DNA of 54,831 nt, from NCBI GenBank assembly GCA_023663525.1, contig JAMPHF010000001.1:518455-573285 (forward strand). Reading direction: 5' to 3'. This document shows, in pieces, positions 1 through 8,001 of the stretch. Numbering within the stretch: position 1 is the stretch's first letter; each line of letters starts with the position of its first letter. Below the pieces are notes generated by a model. That model was not told the origin of the DNA. It did not search any database and worked only from the letters and a program-made list of their open reading frames with translations. The translations under genes were made by a program, and so were the position numbers. The stretch comes from Bacteroides sp. (GTDB lineage Bacteria > Bacteroidota > Bacteroidia > Bacteroidales > Muribaculaceae).

Positions 1-101
1 TTAGACGTGAAATCACAGGATTTGCATAGTGGCGACTATTGCGGTTTCTTTATTAAATGGCTGCATACCGACGCAGGTGCGCGTCCTGTGCGCGTCCTGA
101 T

Positions 102-485
102 TTAGTCCTTGCACTTCTTGTCGATCAGCTCCATGATCTCCTTGAGATCTTCGTTGCTGAGCTGCTCATCCTCAACGAGAGCCGACACAGCATTCTTGTA
201 GGAATTGCTGAAATAATCCTTGACAAGACGGGCGATTGAACGCTTCTGGAAATCCTCACGCTTTGAAATTGCATAGTAGCGGTAGGTCGGGCCGAAAGTC
301 TCATGTGCCACATGTCCCTTCTCCTCAAGGATGCGGACAATCGTTGAGAGAGTGTTGAAATGAGGTTTGGGCTCCTCGTGGATACCCACCATCTCGCGCA
401 CGAAAAGCGGGCCGCGATCCCAAAGCATGTTCATGATCACCAGTTCCTTCTCTGTCAACAACTGGGGTTTACGTCCAGGTCTCAT
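102..485 (-). CDS. BlaI/MecI/CopY-family transcriptional repressor
   Basis: 127 residues, typical for the family. The N-terminal half (about 5-75) reads as a winged helix: TEKELVIMNMLW opens the first helix and NTLSTIVRILEEKGHV is the expected recognition-helix and wing region. The C-terminal third (RSIARLVKDYFSNSYKNAV...) is the helical dimerisation part. Known relatives repress a target operon and are inactivated by cleavage triggered by an M56 (BlaR1-like) membrane protease, usually encoded next door. Any such partner would lie off the left edge: the 101 bp between this stop and base 1 hold no gene I can support. The promoter contains a dyad that fits autoregulation. The inducer is unknown; in Bacteroidota these proteins often control stress functions rather than beta-lactamase. 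Confidence 0.88.
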   Translation of the reverse strand: MRPGRKPQLLTEKELVIMNMLWDRGPLFVREMVGIHEEPKPHFNTLSTIVRILEEKGHVAHETFGPTYRYYAISKREDFQKRSIARLVKDYFSNSYKNAVSALVEDEQLSNEDLKEIMELIDKKCKD

Positions 486-577
486 AATCTTTAAATCTTT
501 TATGTTAATTAAAAATTTGAATGAAGTAATCCATCGAATTGAAAAATGATTTAAGTTGTATCACTAAAACCACACCG

Positions 578-626
578 CAAAGATAAAACTAATATCAACA
601 CAATCCAACGCCAATATTAGTTTTAT
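578..626 (-). promoter_or_regulatory. Promoter and candidate operator of the BlaI-type gene
   Basis: On the minus strand a Bacteroidota -7 box TATCTTTG occupies 578-585 with TTG at 606-608 about 20 bp upstream. A perfect 13-bp inverted repeat overlaps it: ATAAAACTAATAT at 583-595 and its reverse complement at 614-626, 18 bp apart. The arms bracket the space between the two promoter boxes, where a dimeric repressor would block RNA polymerase. BlaI-family proteins bind such dyads; assigning this one to the adjacent BlaI protein is inference. The sequence between this site and the coding start (about 90 bp) shows no other signal. Confidence 0.55.
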
Positions 627-654
627 AGTTAAATATTGTTAATTCAAACATTAA

Positions 655-838
655 AAGGGTACAGAAATTCAAAAATAACAGAAATAACATAATTTTTTCA
701 GTCAATTGGATACAGCCCCCAAATTTATTGGAAATAGCCAAAAATTGATTGGATATAGCCCAAAATTTGATTGGAAATAATCCCAAAACTGAAAAATAAA
801 ATATGTTATTCCTGTTATTTTTGAATTTCTGTACCCTT
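655..838. repeat. Long palindrome, subtype alpha (37-bp arms)
   Basis: The left arm at 655-691 and right arm at 802-838 are reverse complements over 37 bp with one mismatch. They read AAGGGTACAGAAATTC then a run built on AATAACAGAAATAACATA. The arms are purine-rich on one strand. The loop (692-801) carries four direct repeats described separately. The structure lies 88-270 bp beyond the stop of the minus-strand barrel gene ending at 926, with a further half-copy (878-915) between them. Similar arms recur at 6504-6606, 6637-6670 and 35879-35914. The palindrome makes both strands encode the same short spurious peptide (MLFLLFLNFCTL). Likely a 3'-end or terminator element; not experimentally known to me. 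Confidence 0.85.
705..790. repeat. Four tandem ~22-bp direct repeats inside palindrome loop
   Basis: Units begin with ATTGG at 705, 727, 748 and 770, a period of 21-22 bp. Each reads approximately ATTGGAAATAGCCCAAAATT, with one to four differences. They fill the loop of the 655-838 palindrome. There are no variable spacers, so this is not a CRISPR array. No ORF of interest crosses them. Their placement in a hairpin loop suggests a protein or RNA contact site, or slippage-expanded sequence. Confidence 0.8.
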
Positions 839-877
839 GTCAGTGATTGCCTGATTACTGAAGGCCAAAAAAAATTT

Positions 878-915
878 GTTACTTCTGTCCCTCTTGTCCT
901 TCTGTACCCTTGTCA
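878..915. repeat. Single arm of the palindrome family (beta subtype)
   Basis: Read on the minus strand this is AAGGGTACAGAAGGACAAGA followed by GGGACAGAAGTAAC, matching the beta-subtype arms at 8002-8176, 35607-35777 and 50586-50683. It lies 11 bp beyond the stop codon of the minus-strand gene ending at 926. No close complementary partner is visible nearby, so it is a solitary arm or could pair weakly with the alpha arm at 655-691. Confidence 0.7.
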
Positions 916-925
916 GCCGACAATC

Positions 926-1942
926 TTAGAACAATTTATATGCGATTCTGAAGCTGAGGACAGGATAGACCTTGAACGCCGTCATGAGATCGACATAATC
1001 ACCCGGCTTACCCTTGATATGCTCCACATCATTCGTCAGATCAGTCCCGTCATGAGTCAGGAGCTTCGGCGAACCGCCCCATATCATCATACCGCAGTCC
1101 ACATCAAACTTCCATTTCTTCGTCTTCCCGAGATCGCCCGAATAGCCCAGACCGACGTAAGGCTTGAAAGCATTGACAAACGCCGACACCTTCACCATTC
1201 CATCCTTGTCGGGCTGCATCATGTAGGGACGTCCATCCTTGAAATCGCCCACATGTATGCCCATCTGCCCCTCGCCCGCAAGATCAGCGCGGATGTCGTC
1301 CACAAGGAACGGATCGAGATACGTATCGCCATAGATAGGCTTATTGATGGCATCATCGCTCATGATAAAGTCATAGAAATGATTATAGATATTGACAGCC
1401 ACCAGCGACGGCATCTCGCCCATCGTGTTGAGAGCCTTAGCCACCCGGCGTGACCCGGCATAGAAACCCGCCGTCACTCGCCAGCCCTTCGACTTCCACG
1501 GATAGACATCCACCAGAAGTTTGAAATTGGTCATGGTCGGCTTCCCGTCGAGATCCACGCGGTCATCAACCTCGATACCCGTCAGACCCTCCATATATCG
1601 CTGCAACTTATCGAAATTTCCGGCCGTGACACCTCCGCCATCCGTGTAGCTCTGCAGGCTGAACGACATCGGGAAAGCAATGTGGGGCGTGAAATCGACT
1701 CCTGCCCTCACCCTGACGTGGTCACCGATATGGCTCGAAAGGTCAATGCCGATACCCGTCGAGCCGATTGAAAGACCCGCATCGAGATGACGGAACACAT
1801 TGTTGTCAGCCTTTTTCACAGTCCTGACACCATCCGTCGTATTGCCACCGCCATTTCCCTGAGCCATGACCGGTGACAGTGATAAAATGCCCATCATAAA
1901 GGCGATTGAAAATTGTTTCGCCGTCTTTGAAACTTTTAACAT
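926..1942 (-). CDS. Predicted outer-membrane beta-barrel protein
   Basis: 338 residues from the chosen ATG at 1942. The longer open frame upstream is rejected because the 1942 start is followed at once by a good signal peptide (MLKVSKTAKQFSIAFMMG... ending SPVMAQ, cleavage after about residue 28). The mature protein has alternating hydrophobic/polar strands, many Gly and aromatic residues, and ends in FRIAYKLF with a terminal Phe, as outer-membrane barrels do. Repeated glycine/aromatic segments such as FKPYVGLGYSGD suggest an 8-12-strand barrel. I recognise no specific family or substrate. It stands alone; the promoter is about 170 bp upstream and palindromic repeats follow its stop. Confidence 0.75.
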   Translation of the reverse strand: MLKVSKTAKQFSIAFMMGILSLSPVMAQGNGGGNTTDGVRTVKKADNNVFRHLDAGLSIGSTGIGIDLSSHIGDHVRVRAGVDFTPHIAFPMSFSLQSYTDGGGVTAGNFDKLQRYMEGLTGIEVDDRVDLDGKPTMTNFKLLVDVYPWKSKGWRVTAGFYAGSRRVAKALNTMGEMPSLVAVNIYNHFYDFIMSDDAINKPIYGDTYLDPFLVDDIRADLAGEGQMGIHVGDFKDGRPYMMQPDKDGMVKVSAFVNAFKPYVGLGYSGDLGKTKKWKFDVDCGMMIWGGSPKLLTHDGTDLTNDVEHIKGKPGDYVDLMTAFKVYPVLSFRIAYKLF

Positions 1943-2110
1943 CTTTTGGTTGTTATTGATTTGTATGTGTGTTATATGCTCATTAATGTTAATGCTATAT
2001 GATCCGCAAGCCGATTCCGACCCATCCGCAGGACTTCTACCCGGAGGCAGGTCATCCGCAGGATGACGATTTACTTCCATCTCGTCAGACCATTCGGAGC
2101 GCAATGCGGA

Positions 2111-2142
2111 CAAAGATACACAAATTCTTACAAATTTCCGAA
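2111..2142 (-). promoter_or_regulatory. Promoter of the barrel-protein gene
   Basis: On the minus strand TATCTTTG (2111-2118) matches the Bacteroidota -7 box, with TTCG at 2139-2142 20 bp upstream as a near-match to the -33 TTTG. It predicts a leader of about 160 nt. Within the leader, CATCCGCAGGA occurs twice (near 2025 and 2051), and the second copy lies in a 6-bp hairpin, TCATCC-GCA-GGATGA (about 2049-2063). Confidence 0.5.
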
Positions 2143-2179
2143 AAATTCACCATCTAAACATTTTTTCCGTTAAAACATG

Positions 2180-2208
2180 TTGTGATTCATATAAAATTAT
2201 TACCTTTG
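2180..2208 (+). promoter_or_regulatory. Promoter of the surface lipoprotein-OmpA pair
   Basis: TACCTTTG at 2201-2208 fits the Bacteroidota -7 box and TTG at 2180-2182 lies 18 bp upstream. Transcription from here gives a 5' leader of about 260 nt before the ATG at 2475. The leader contains a hairpin: CTATGG (2363-2368) pairs with CCATAG (2395-2400), with inner GTGA/TCAC pairing. No other gene is present in 2209-2474. A long leader on a gene with very biased codons suggests post-transcriptional control or mRNA stabilisation. Confidence 0.5.
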
Positions 2209-2474
2209 CCACTTGAAAGTTTATCTCACGTGGAATTCTACTATATTGACTCTAACACTAATTATGACGACAACCGTATTTTCCGTAAAATATAATAACT
2301 CTATTTACGAACTGACGTTGCTCATGCACCCGCATATCATAAACTCCTGATCACTAATCATGCTATGGCGAGTGACCTCACATCTCACACCCGCCCATAG
2401 GGAAGACATACACTCACCGCTTTCAATAATTTACACAATAACTAAAACATAACCAAATTTTTAATCAAACTGAA

Positions 2475-5225
2475 ATGAAGAAAAAGTTTATCACAGGACT
2501 GCTTCTCATGGCTGTTACTGCCGGGGGATTCAGCACGTTAACTTCATGTAAGGACACTGAGGAAGACCTCCGTGCCGACCTCATTGAAGACCAGAACGTT
2601 CTCCGTCAGGATTTATTGGCTGAAATCGCACGCCAGTGTGATGCCGCTAAATCTGAGGCTATAACTGCTGCCGAAGGCTACACCGACACTAAAATCGGCC
2701 AGCTCAATATCCCGGATGAGACTCAAGTTACCACATGGGCTAACGCTGCCATCTCAGCATGGGCTGCCGGCACAGGTGCCAACGACATGAAGGCAACAAT
2801 CCAGTCATTGCTCACAAGCATGGGCTACACCCCCGGCGGTGGCGGTGGCACAGGTTCTTCTTGCAACTGCGCTCTCAAGGATCTTACCCCTGAGCAGGCT
2901 CAAGACCTCCTCGCATTCCTTGCTCAAGCCAAGGCTATCCTCGGTGATAAGCTTGACGGAAAGGGCGGTATCATCGGCGGTCTCACCACTGCTACTGACA
3001 CTCTCGACACCAATCTGACAGCTCTCAACTCAACTGTCAGCGGTCTTGCCACCAACCTTCAGAATCTCGCCAAAGTCGTTAACGGCGATCCCGCAGTTCC
3101 CGGCAGCGGTCTCGTTGCTCAGGTTGCAGGTCTTCAGGACTGGTTCAAGAACTTCACCGACGAGACAGGCGCAGCTATGACTCCCGCCAAGTTCCAGGAA
3201 TACGTTCAGCAGGGTGCATGGGTAAAGGCTAACAAGGCTGCCCTCGATGACATCATCGCTAAGAAAGACGCTATCGAAGCTCTCAACAAGGCTGCCATCG
3301 ACGAACTCAACAAGTACTTCAATGACCTCGCAGGCATTGACGACATGTACACCAAGATCTTCAAGGGTGCAACTCTCCCCGAAGGCGAGAGCGCATTCTG
3401 GAACTACGGTGAAGTGATGCAGAACATCATCAACAACTCTAAGGACATCGCCACTCTCCAGAACGAAGTTGACGCCATCTTCGGTCGCATCAACGATTTG
3501 GTTACAAGCCTTATCCTCCAGAGCGCAGCCAACAACATCTATGGCACATTCAACACCCCGCTCGGCATCAACTCAATGATCCTCATGGCCAACTACGGTC
3601 ACCTCGCAACAAGCGTCACATCATTCCCGGTTGACAATGCAGCCGACATGGGCGCTGAGTGCTACACTGAGGGTGCTATCGACTGGAGCTCTATCACTTC
3701 TGACAAATTTGAACTTACCAACACTGTTCTCGCTAACACTGCAAGCAACGGTCAGGCTTCACTCGGTCAGCTCTGGTTCACTGTTAACCCCGGTACTGTA
3801 AACCACCTCAACAAGGCAGGCTTCGAGCTCGTCAACAGCCGCGATGAAGTTGCCAAGGTTAACCTTATCGACGTTACAAAGGACGATGAGACCCTCATCA
3901 AGTTCGGTGTAAACTCCAACTCTCGTGCCGCAGGCAATGGCAACGGTCTCTACAATGCCGTAGCTACCGTGGCTCTCGAAGACCTCGACGCTATCAAGGT
4001 CAACATCGAGTCAGGTCTCGTGCAGTCACTCAAGGACGCTGTCAACCAGCGCACCGCAGCAAGCATGGCTCACATGCTCAAGGAAGTGTTCAACCAGCTC
4101 CACAACCTCTGCGACGCTAACGCACTCCGCTACACCTACGAATCAATCTCCGGCAAGGGTGGTGCAACTCAGACCAACAAGGTTTACTCTAACTACGGTC
4201 TCGCTGCAACAGCATTCAAGCCCCTTTCATTCGCAACCCTCCAGGGAACTCACATCCGTCACCTCCCGATCATCGAGAGAACTATCGAAATCGATAAGGA
4301 CATGGTCAACCTCGATCTCGGTACATTTGAAATCGACAGCAAGAACTTCCAGCTCAATCTCAACTTCGGTAAGCCGACCTTCAAACCGCTTGGTACAGTT
4401 GAAGTAACCACCCACGTAACGCTCAATGTAACAGGCGATGGTGGCAATGGAACTGCAGAAGGTGACATCACCATAGACATCACCGATCAGGCTGAAGAAA
4501 TCGTAAGCAGCGTAACTGACGCAATCGACCAGTGGCTTGGTGGCGTTGACGGACAGCCCACTCTCGACGAGCGCGTTGACAAGGCTATCTGGTATGCACT
4601 CTTCAACGACAAGGACGCTAAGGATCCCAAGTATGCCTACGATCCTTCACTCCCGACAGGTGTTGTTGCCGACCTTCTCAAGCAGGTCAACAATATGACA
4701 ACCAACATCCAGGATAAGCTCTACGACCTCGTAGACCAGATCAACAAGGATTATCTTGGCAAGGTTAACCGCCTCGTCGATAAGTACAACTCAGTTGCTG
4801 AACGCATCAACAAGGCTCTCGACGATCCCAACCACTACCTCCAGCCCGTTATGTTCTACCGCAACAACAACGGTGGTCTCGGCTTCCTCAGCAGAGAAAG
4901 CGATCAGCCCTCACAGTTCAAGGGTAACGGCGAAGCTATCGAGCTTTATGCAACTACCTACAACTTCGAGACAGTCGCTCCTGCATTCAAGAAGATTGTC
5001 GGTGTAACCAAGGTTACTGACGAAACCGGCGCACTCCGCAACGATCTCAAGAACGATGCCAACAAGACTATGGCTAAGATCCTCGATGGTCGCGTAAACC
5101 GTGTCGCTCTCGACGTTCGCAACGCTAAGAACGGTGTGTTCACATACGAGATCGCTTATCAGGCACTCGACTACACCGGTCACGTTTCTACCGTTAAGTG
5201 CTACGTGATGGTAAACCGCAAATAA
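2475..5225 (+). CDS. Large surface-exposed lipoprotein, coiled-coil rich
   Basis: 916 residues. The signal peptide ends in lipobox LTSC with the lipidated Cys at residue 25. The mature start CKDTEEDL matches the acidic, K-D/E-rich lipoprotein export signal that sends Bacteroidota lipoproteins to the cell surface. Residues 27-90 are an acidic helical segment, followed by a Gly-rich linker (GGGGGTG near 120) and SSCNC. Long stretches of Ala/Leu/Asn/Asp-rich sequence look helical, possibly coiled coil. A more beta-rich part around 600-680 (VNLDLGTFEID) follows, and the C-terminus is compact. Codon use is strongly biased (AAC, CTC, GGT/GGC, AAG), as in very highly expressed genes. It sits 40 bp before the OmpA-family gene, probably in one transcript. 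I recognise no named family; a structural surface or cell-envelope layer role is inference. Confidence 0.8.
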   Translation: MKKKFITGLLLMAVTAGGFSTLTSCKDTEEDLRADLIEDQNVLRQDLLAEIARQCDAAKSEAITAAEGYTDTKIGQLNIPDETQVTTWANAAISAWAAGTGANDMKATIQSLLTSMGYTPGGGGGTGSSCNCALKDLTPEQAQDLLAFLAQAKAILGDKLDGKGGIIGGLTTATDTLDTNLTALNSTVSGLATNLQNLAKVVNGDPAVPGSGLVAQVAGLQDWFKNFTDETGAAMTPAKFQEYVQQGAWVKANKAALDDIIAKKDAIEALNKAAIDELNKYFNDLAGIDDMYTKIFKGATLPEGESAFWNYGEVMQNIINNSKDIATLQNEVDAIFGRINDLVTSLILQSAANNIYGTFNTPLGINSMILMANYGHLATSVTSFPVDNAADMGAECYTEGAIDWSSITSDKFELTNTVLANTASNGQASLGQLWFTVNPGTVNHLNKAGFELVNSRDEVAKVNLIDVTKDDETLIKFGVNSNSRAAGNGNGLYNAVATVALEDLDAIKVNIESGLVQSLKDAVNQRTAASMAHMLKEVFNQLHNLCDANALRYTYESISGKGGATQTNKVYSNYGLAATAFKPLSFATLQGTHIRHLPIIERTIEIDKDMVNLDLGTFEIDSKNFQLNLNFGKPTFKPLGTVEVTTHVTLNVTGDGGNGTAEGDITIDITDQAEEIVSSVTDAIDQWLGGVDGQPTLDERVDKAIWYALFNDKDAKDPKYAYDPSLPTGVVADLLKQVNNMTTNIQDKLYDLVDQINKDYLGKVNRLVDKYNSVAERINKALDDPNHYLQPVMFYRNNNGGLGFLSRESDQPSQFKGNGEAIELYATTYNFETVAPAFKKIVGVTKVTDETGALRNDLKNDANKTMAKILDGRVNRVALDVRNAKNGVFTYEIAYQALDYTGHVSTVKCYVMVNRK

Positions 5226-5265
5226 TTGAATCGTCAAGGCTCAAAACTTTAGAAAATTAACAGAC

Positions 5266-6420
5266 ATGAAAATAAACAAGTTATTTCTATCAGCCTCTAT
5301 CGCCCTCTGTGCAGCCTTCACGGCTAATGCACAGGCGGCTGACGAGGAGACTGAATACGTATTCCAGCCCCACTGGTATATCCAGGGACAGGTTGGTATG
5401 CAGGAGACTCTGGGCGAGAACAGCTTTGGCAAACTCAGTTCATTCAATGCTCAGATTGGCGGTGGCTACCGTTTCAACCCCGTACTCGGTGCCCGCTTAA
5501 TCCTCAATAGCTGGACTTCAAAGGGTGCTATCGACGTTAATGGCAAGCGTTCGGAATGGAAGTGGAAATACATCGCTCCGACCGTCAACGTAACTGCCGA
5601 CCTCGTAAATCTCTTTGGCGGTTTCAACCCCTATCGTCCCGTCAACGCCGGTCTCTTTGCCGGTGTCGGTTTCAACGTTGCATACAGCAATGACGAAGCT
5701 AACGCTGTCAACGCTGCCCTCCAGCAGGTTGTCTATGCCAACACTCAGGGTGCAAAGCCTGATGTGCTCCGCAACATCTGGGACGGCTCGAAAGTTCGTT
5801 TCGTAGGTCAGTTTGGTGTTTACTGTGACTACAACGTCACTCCCAACCTCAAGCTCGGTCTCGAACTTCAGGCCAACGTGCTCCCCGACGGCTACAACTC
5901 CAAGAAAGCCGGCAATGCCGACTGGTATTTCAACGGCCTCGTAGGTGTCAAGTATGCATTCGGAACCACATTCACTACCCGCAAGAAACCGAGAATGGTT
6001 GAAGCAAGCGAAGTACAGCCTCAGATCGTCGAGAAGATCGTGGAAGTACCCGTCGAGAAGATCGTAGTCAAGGAAGTCATCAAAGAAGTGCCCGCACCTC
6101 TGACCCGCGACGTATTCTTCAAGATCTCTACCTACAAGATCACAAAGGACGAGATGTATAAGGTTGCCGAAGTTGCCCGCTACCTGAAGAACAATCCTTC
6201 AACCAAGGTAACTGTCACCGGCTATGCCGACAAGGGAACAGGCACAATGAAGATCAACCTCCGCCTCTCTGCACAGCGTGCTGAGGTCGTTGCCAATACA
6301 CTCATGAAAGAGTATGGCATCGCATCTGACCGCATCATTGTCAAGAGTATGGGTGAAGTCGAGGATCAGCCCTACGACACCCCCGCCCACAACCGCGTAG
6401 CAATCTGCGTCGTAGAATAA
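5266..6420 (+). CDS. OmpA-family outer-membrane protein
   Basis: 384 residues with a signal peptide (about 1-24, ending TANAQA). Residues 35-230 form an N-terminal 8-strand-type barrel (WYIQGQVGMQETLG, GGYRFNPVLGARL). A charged linker follows (VEKIVEVPVEKIVVKEVIKEV, about 255-280). Residues about 285-384 are the OmpA C-terminal peptidoglycan-binding domain, with TVTGYADKGTG and LSAQRAEVVANTL carrying the Asp and Arg expected to bind the peptide stem. Known role of the family: anchors the outer membrane to peptidoglycan. Codon bias is as strong as in the preceding lipoprotein gene, so the two products may form one abundant envelope complex (inference). The stop is followed by palindromic repeats. 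Confidence 0.9.
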   Translation: MKINKLFLSASIALCAAFTANAQAADEETEYVFQPHWYIQGQVGMQETLGENSFGKLSSFNAQIGGGYRFNPVLGARLILNSWTSKGAIDVNGKRSEWKWKYIAPTVNVTADLVNLFGGFNPYRPVNAGLFAGVGFNVAYSNDEANAVNAALQQVVYANTQGAKPDVLRNIWDGSKVRFVGQFGVYCDYNVTPNLKLGLELQANVLPDGYNSKKAGNADWYFNGLVGVKYAFGTTFTTRKKPRMVEASEVQPQIVEKIVEVPVEKIVVKEVIKEVPAPLTRDVFFKISTYKITKDEMYKVAEVARYLKNNPSTKVTVTGYADKGTGTMKINLRLSAQRAEVVANTLMKEYGIASDRIIVKSMGEVEDQPYDTPAHNRVAICVVE

Positions 6421-6451
6421 TCCCCTCACCCCCTGTAAAGGGTACATAAAG

Positions 6452-6493
6452 ACAAAAGAGGCATAAGGTACAAAAACCTTATGTCTCTTTTGT
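6452..6493. terminator. 18-bp hairpin, beta-subtype palindrome, after OmpA gene
   Basis: The arm ACAAAAGAGGCATAAGGT (6452-6469) pairs with 6476-6493 over 18 bp with a single G-T pair and a 6-nt loop. It starts 31 bp beyond the OmpA-family stop. The sequence just before it (GGTACATAAAGACAAAAG) matches the arm at 8002-8035. Probable terminator or mRNA 3'-end stabiliser for the lipoprotein-OmpA transcript. Confidence 0.65.
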
Positions 6494-6503
6494 ATTGAAA
6501 GAG

Positions 6504-6606
6504 GTACAGAAATTCATAAATAACAGAAATGACATATTGTTTGGACTATTGAAATCAAAATGAAAATTAAAAATATGTCATTTCTGTTATTTATGAATTT
6601 CTGTAC
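6504..6606. repeat. Perfect 34-bp inverted repeat, subtype alpha
   Basis: The arm at 6504-6537 begins GTACAGAAATTCATAAATAA and is exactly reverse-complementary to 6573-6606; the spacer is 35 bp and AT-rich. It follows the 6452-6493 hairpin in the same intergenic region. Perfect identity of both arms implies recent origin, gene conversion or selection for pairing. Confidence 0.9.
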
Positions 6607-6636
6607 TAATTTACTCTGACAACTAAACCAAAAATT

Positions 6637-6670
6637 ATGTTATTTCTGTCATTTCTGAATTTCTGTACCC
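6637..6670. repeat. Third subtype-alpha arm downstream of OmpA gene
   Basis: On the minus strand this reads GGGTACAGAAATTCAGAAAT and then GACAGAAATAACAT, a diverged copy of the arms at 6504-6606. In it the AATAACAG and AATGACAT sub-blocks are swapped. It is a solitary arm that could alternatively pair with 6504-6537. Confidence 0.75.
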
Positions 6671-6711
6671 CCTGACCATATAACCTGTGTCATTTTTTTA
6701 ACATCTGATAC

Positions 6712-6742
6712 TTTGACAGATACATTTTTTATCGTAATTTTG
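6712..6742 (+). promoter_or_regulatory. Consensus promoter of the secreted protein gene
   Basis: TTTG at 6712-6715, a 19-bp spacer and TAATTTTG at 6735-6742 match the Bacteroidota vegetative promoter exactly. It gives a leader of about 43 nt before the ATG at 6793. This is the cleanest promoter in the window. Confidence 0.8.
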
Positions 6743-6792
6743 CAACTCCGAAAAAATTGACAATATTTACATTATTTTACTTTCACATAGAA

Positions 6793-7986
6793 ATGAAAAA
6801 AATCCTTACAGCATTCATTGCATCAGGCATTGCTCTCTCCGCCTCCGCTGTAATCGAGGGCGACGGATACTATCGCGTACAGAACGCCAAAACCGGTCGC
6901 TACATTTACGTACTTGACAACACCGGCGAGCTCAACTTCCAGGCTACCACCGCCGAACTCGGCGCACTCGAACTTTGGCTCGGCTATGAAAAAACCACCT
7001 CCGACCCGGCCACAATCATCTATGTCAAGGATCTCGATGGAAAGCAACGCGACTTTGACCTCCAGACCCAGGGCACGGGCGTGAAATCAATCATCAACTA
7101 CTCCGTCAGCATCCGCATGGTTGACTCAGCCGTAGGAAGCTACAACGTGTTCGGCCGCAACAGCGGACTCACCCGCTACATCGGCGACGCAACCAAATCA
7201 GAGTCAGAGCGCGGCTATCTCCGCTCATACGCTGGCAATGACGAGTATTTCCGCTGGCTGTTCCACCCCATCACCACTGACGACAGCAACTACTTCGGCA
7301 TTCTCCCCGAATTTCAGGCCGGAGATGACTACTACGCAAGCCTCTATGCCGATTTCCCCTTTACTTTCCACTCCGAAGGCATGACCGCCTACTATGTCTG
7401 CTCGACTTCCGATGCAGCCAAGGGCGTGGTCTACGTAGCTCCGATTGAGGGAACAGTCCCCCGTGCCACCCCGGTCATCATCAAGTGTTCATCAGCCGCT
7501 GCCAACGGCAATAAGCTCAACATCGGAGGCGAGGGCAAGTCAATCACCGACAACAAGCTCAAAGGTGTGTATTTCCAGAACACCAGCCTCCTCCACAAGA
7601 ACCTCACGCCCAATGATCCGGCTACAATGCGTGTGCTTGGCCGCCTCTCTGACGGCTCAGTCGGTTTCGTGAAGTACACCGAGACCAACCTCCCGCGCAA
7701 CAAGGCATATCTCACCGTCCCCGCAGGAACTCCCGATGAACTCAGGATTGAATTTGTCAGCGCAGGCATTGACGACATCACAAGCGACGCCGCAGCAGCC
7801 AAGATCAACGTGAACGGTCTCAGCGTGTCGGTTGAGGGCATCGCAAACGAGAGTGTCGAGGTTTACAGTGTCACGGGGCAGCTCGTGGTTCGCGGAATGG
7901 CCGACGGCTCTGCCCTCCTCCTCCCCGCCCCCGGTCTCTACATCGTCAAGACCCCCACAACCGTCGCCAAAATCCTCGCCCGATAA
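6793..7986 (+). CDS. Secreted protein with T9SS-type C-terminal sorting domain
   Basis: 397 residues from ATG 6793, chosen because it begins the signal peptide (MKKILTAFIASGIALSASA); the upstream in-frame ATG at 6757 would add 12 residues that spoil it. The body (about 20-320) is beta-rich with no domain I can name; YYRVQNAKTGRYIYVLDNTG resembles the start of a ricin-type or lectin-like beta-trefoil repeat, a weak guess. The last ~75 residues (SVEVYSVTGQLVVRG...PGLYIVK...KILAR) match the type A sorting domain that sends proteins through the type IX secretion system. No adjacent enzyme or transporter gives a substrate. It converges on transketolase, separated by paired hairpins. Confidence 0.75.
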   Translation: MKKILTAFIASGIALSASAVIEGDGYYRVQNAKTGRYIYVLDNTGELNFQATTAELGALELWLGYEKTTSDPATIIYVKDLDGKQRDFDLQTQGTGVKSIINYSVSIRMVDSAVGSYNVFGRNSGLTRYIGDATKSESERGYLRSYAGNDEYFRWLFHPITTDDSNYFGILPEFQAGDDYYASLYADFPFTFHSEGMTAYYVCSTSDAAKGVVYVAPIEGTVPRATPVIIKCSSAAANGNKLNIGGEGKSITDNKLKGVYFQNTSLLHKNLTPNDPATMRVLGRLSDGSVGFVKYTETNLPRNKAYLTVPAGTPDELRIEFVSAGIDDITSDAAAAKINVNGLSVSVEGIANESVEVYSVTGQLVVRGMADGSALLLPAPGLYIVKTPTTVAKILAR

Positions 7987-8001
7987 GGCACACAGGAGAC
8001 A

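Noticed and set aside
1..101. A BlaR1-like protease gene partnered with the repressor
   Set aside because: Only 101 bp remain to the left edge and they contain no matching coding sequence; a partner may lie outside.
705..790. Possible CRISPR array (four direct repeats)
   Set aside because: Units of about 22 bp abut directly with no unique spacers; no cas genes in the window.
803..1453. 216-aa plus-strand frame
   Set aside because: Antisense to the barrel-protein gene; its N-terminus is made of the palindromic repeat.
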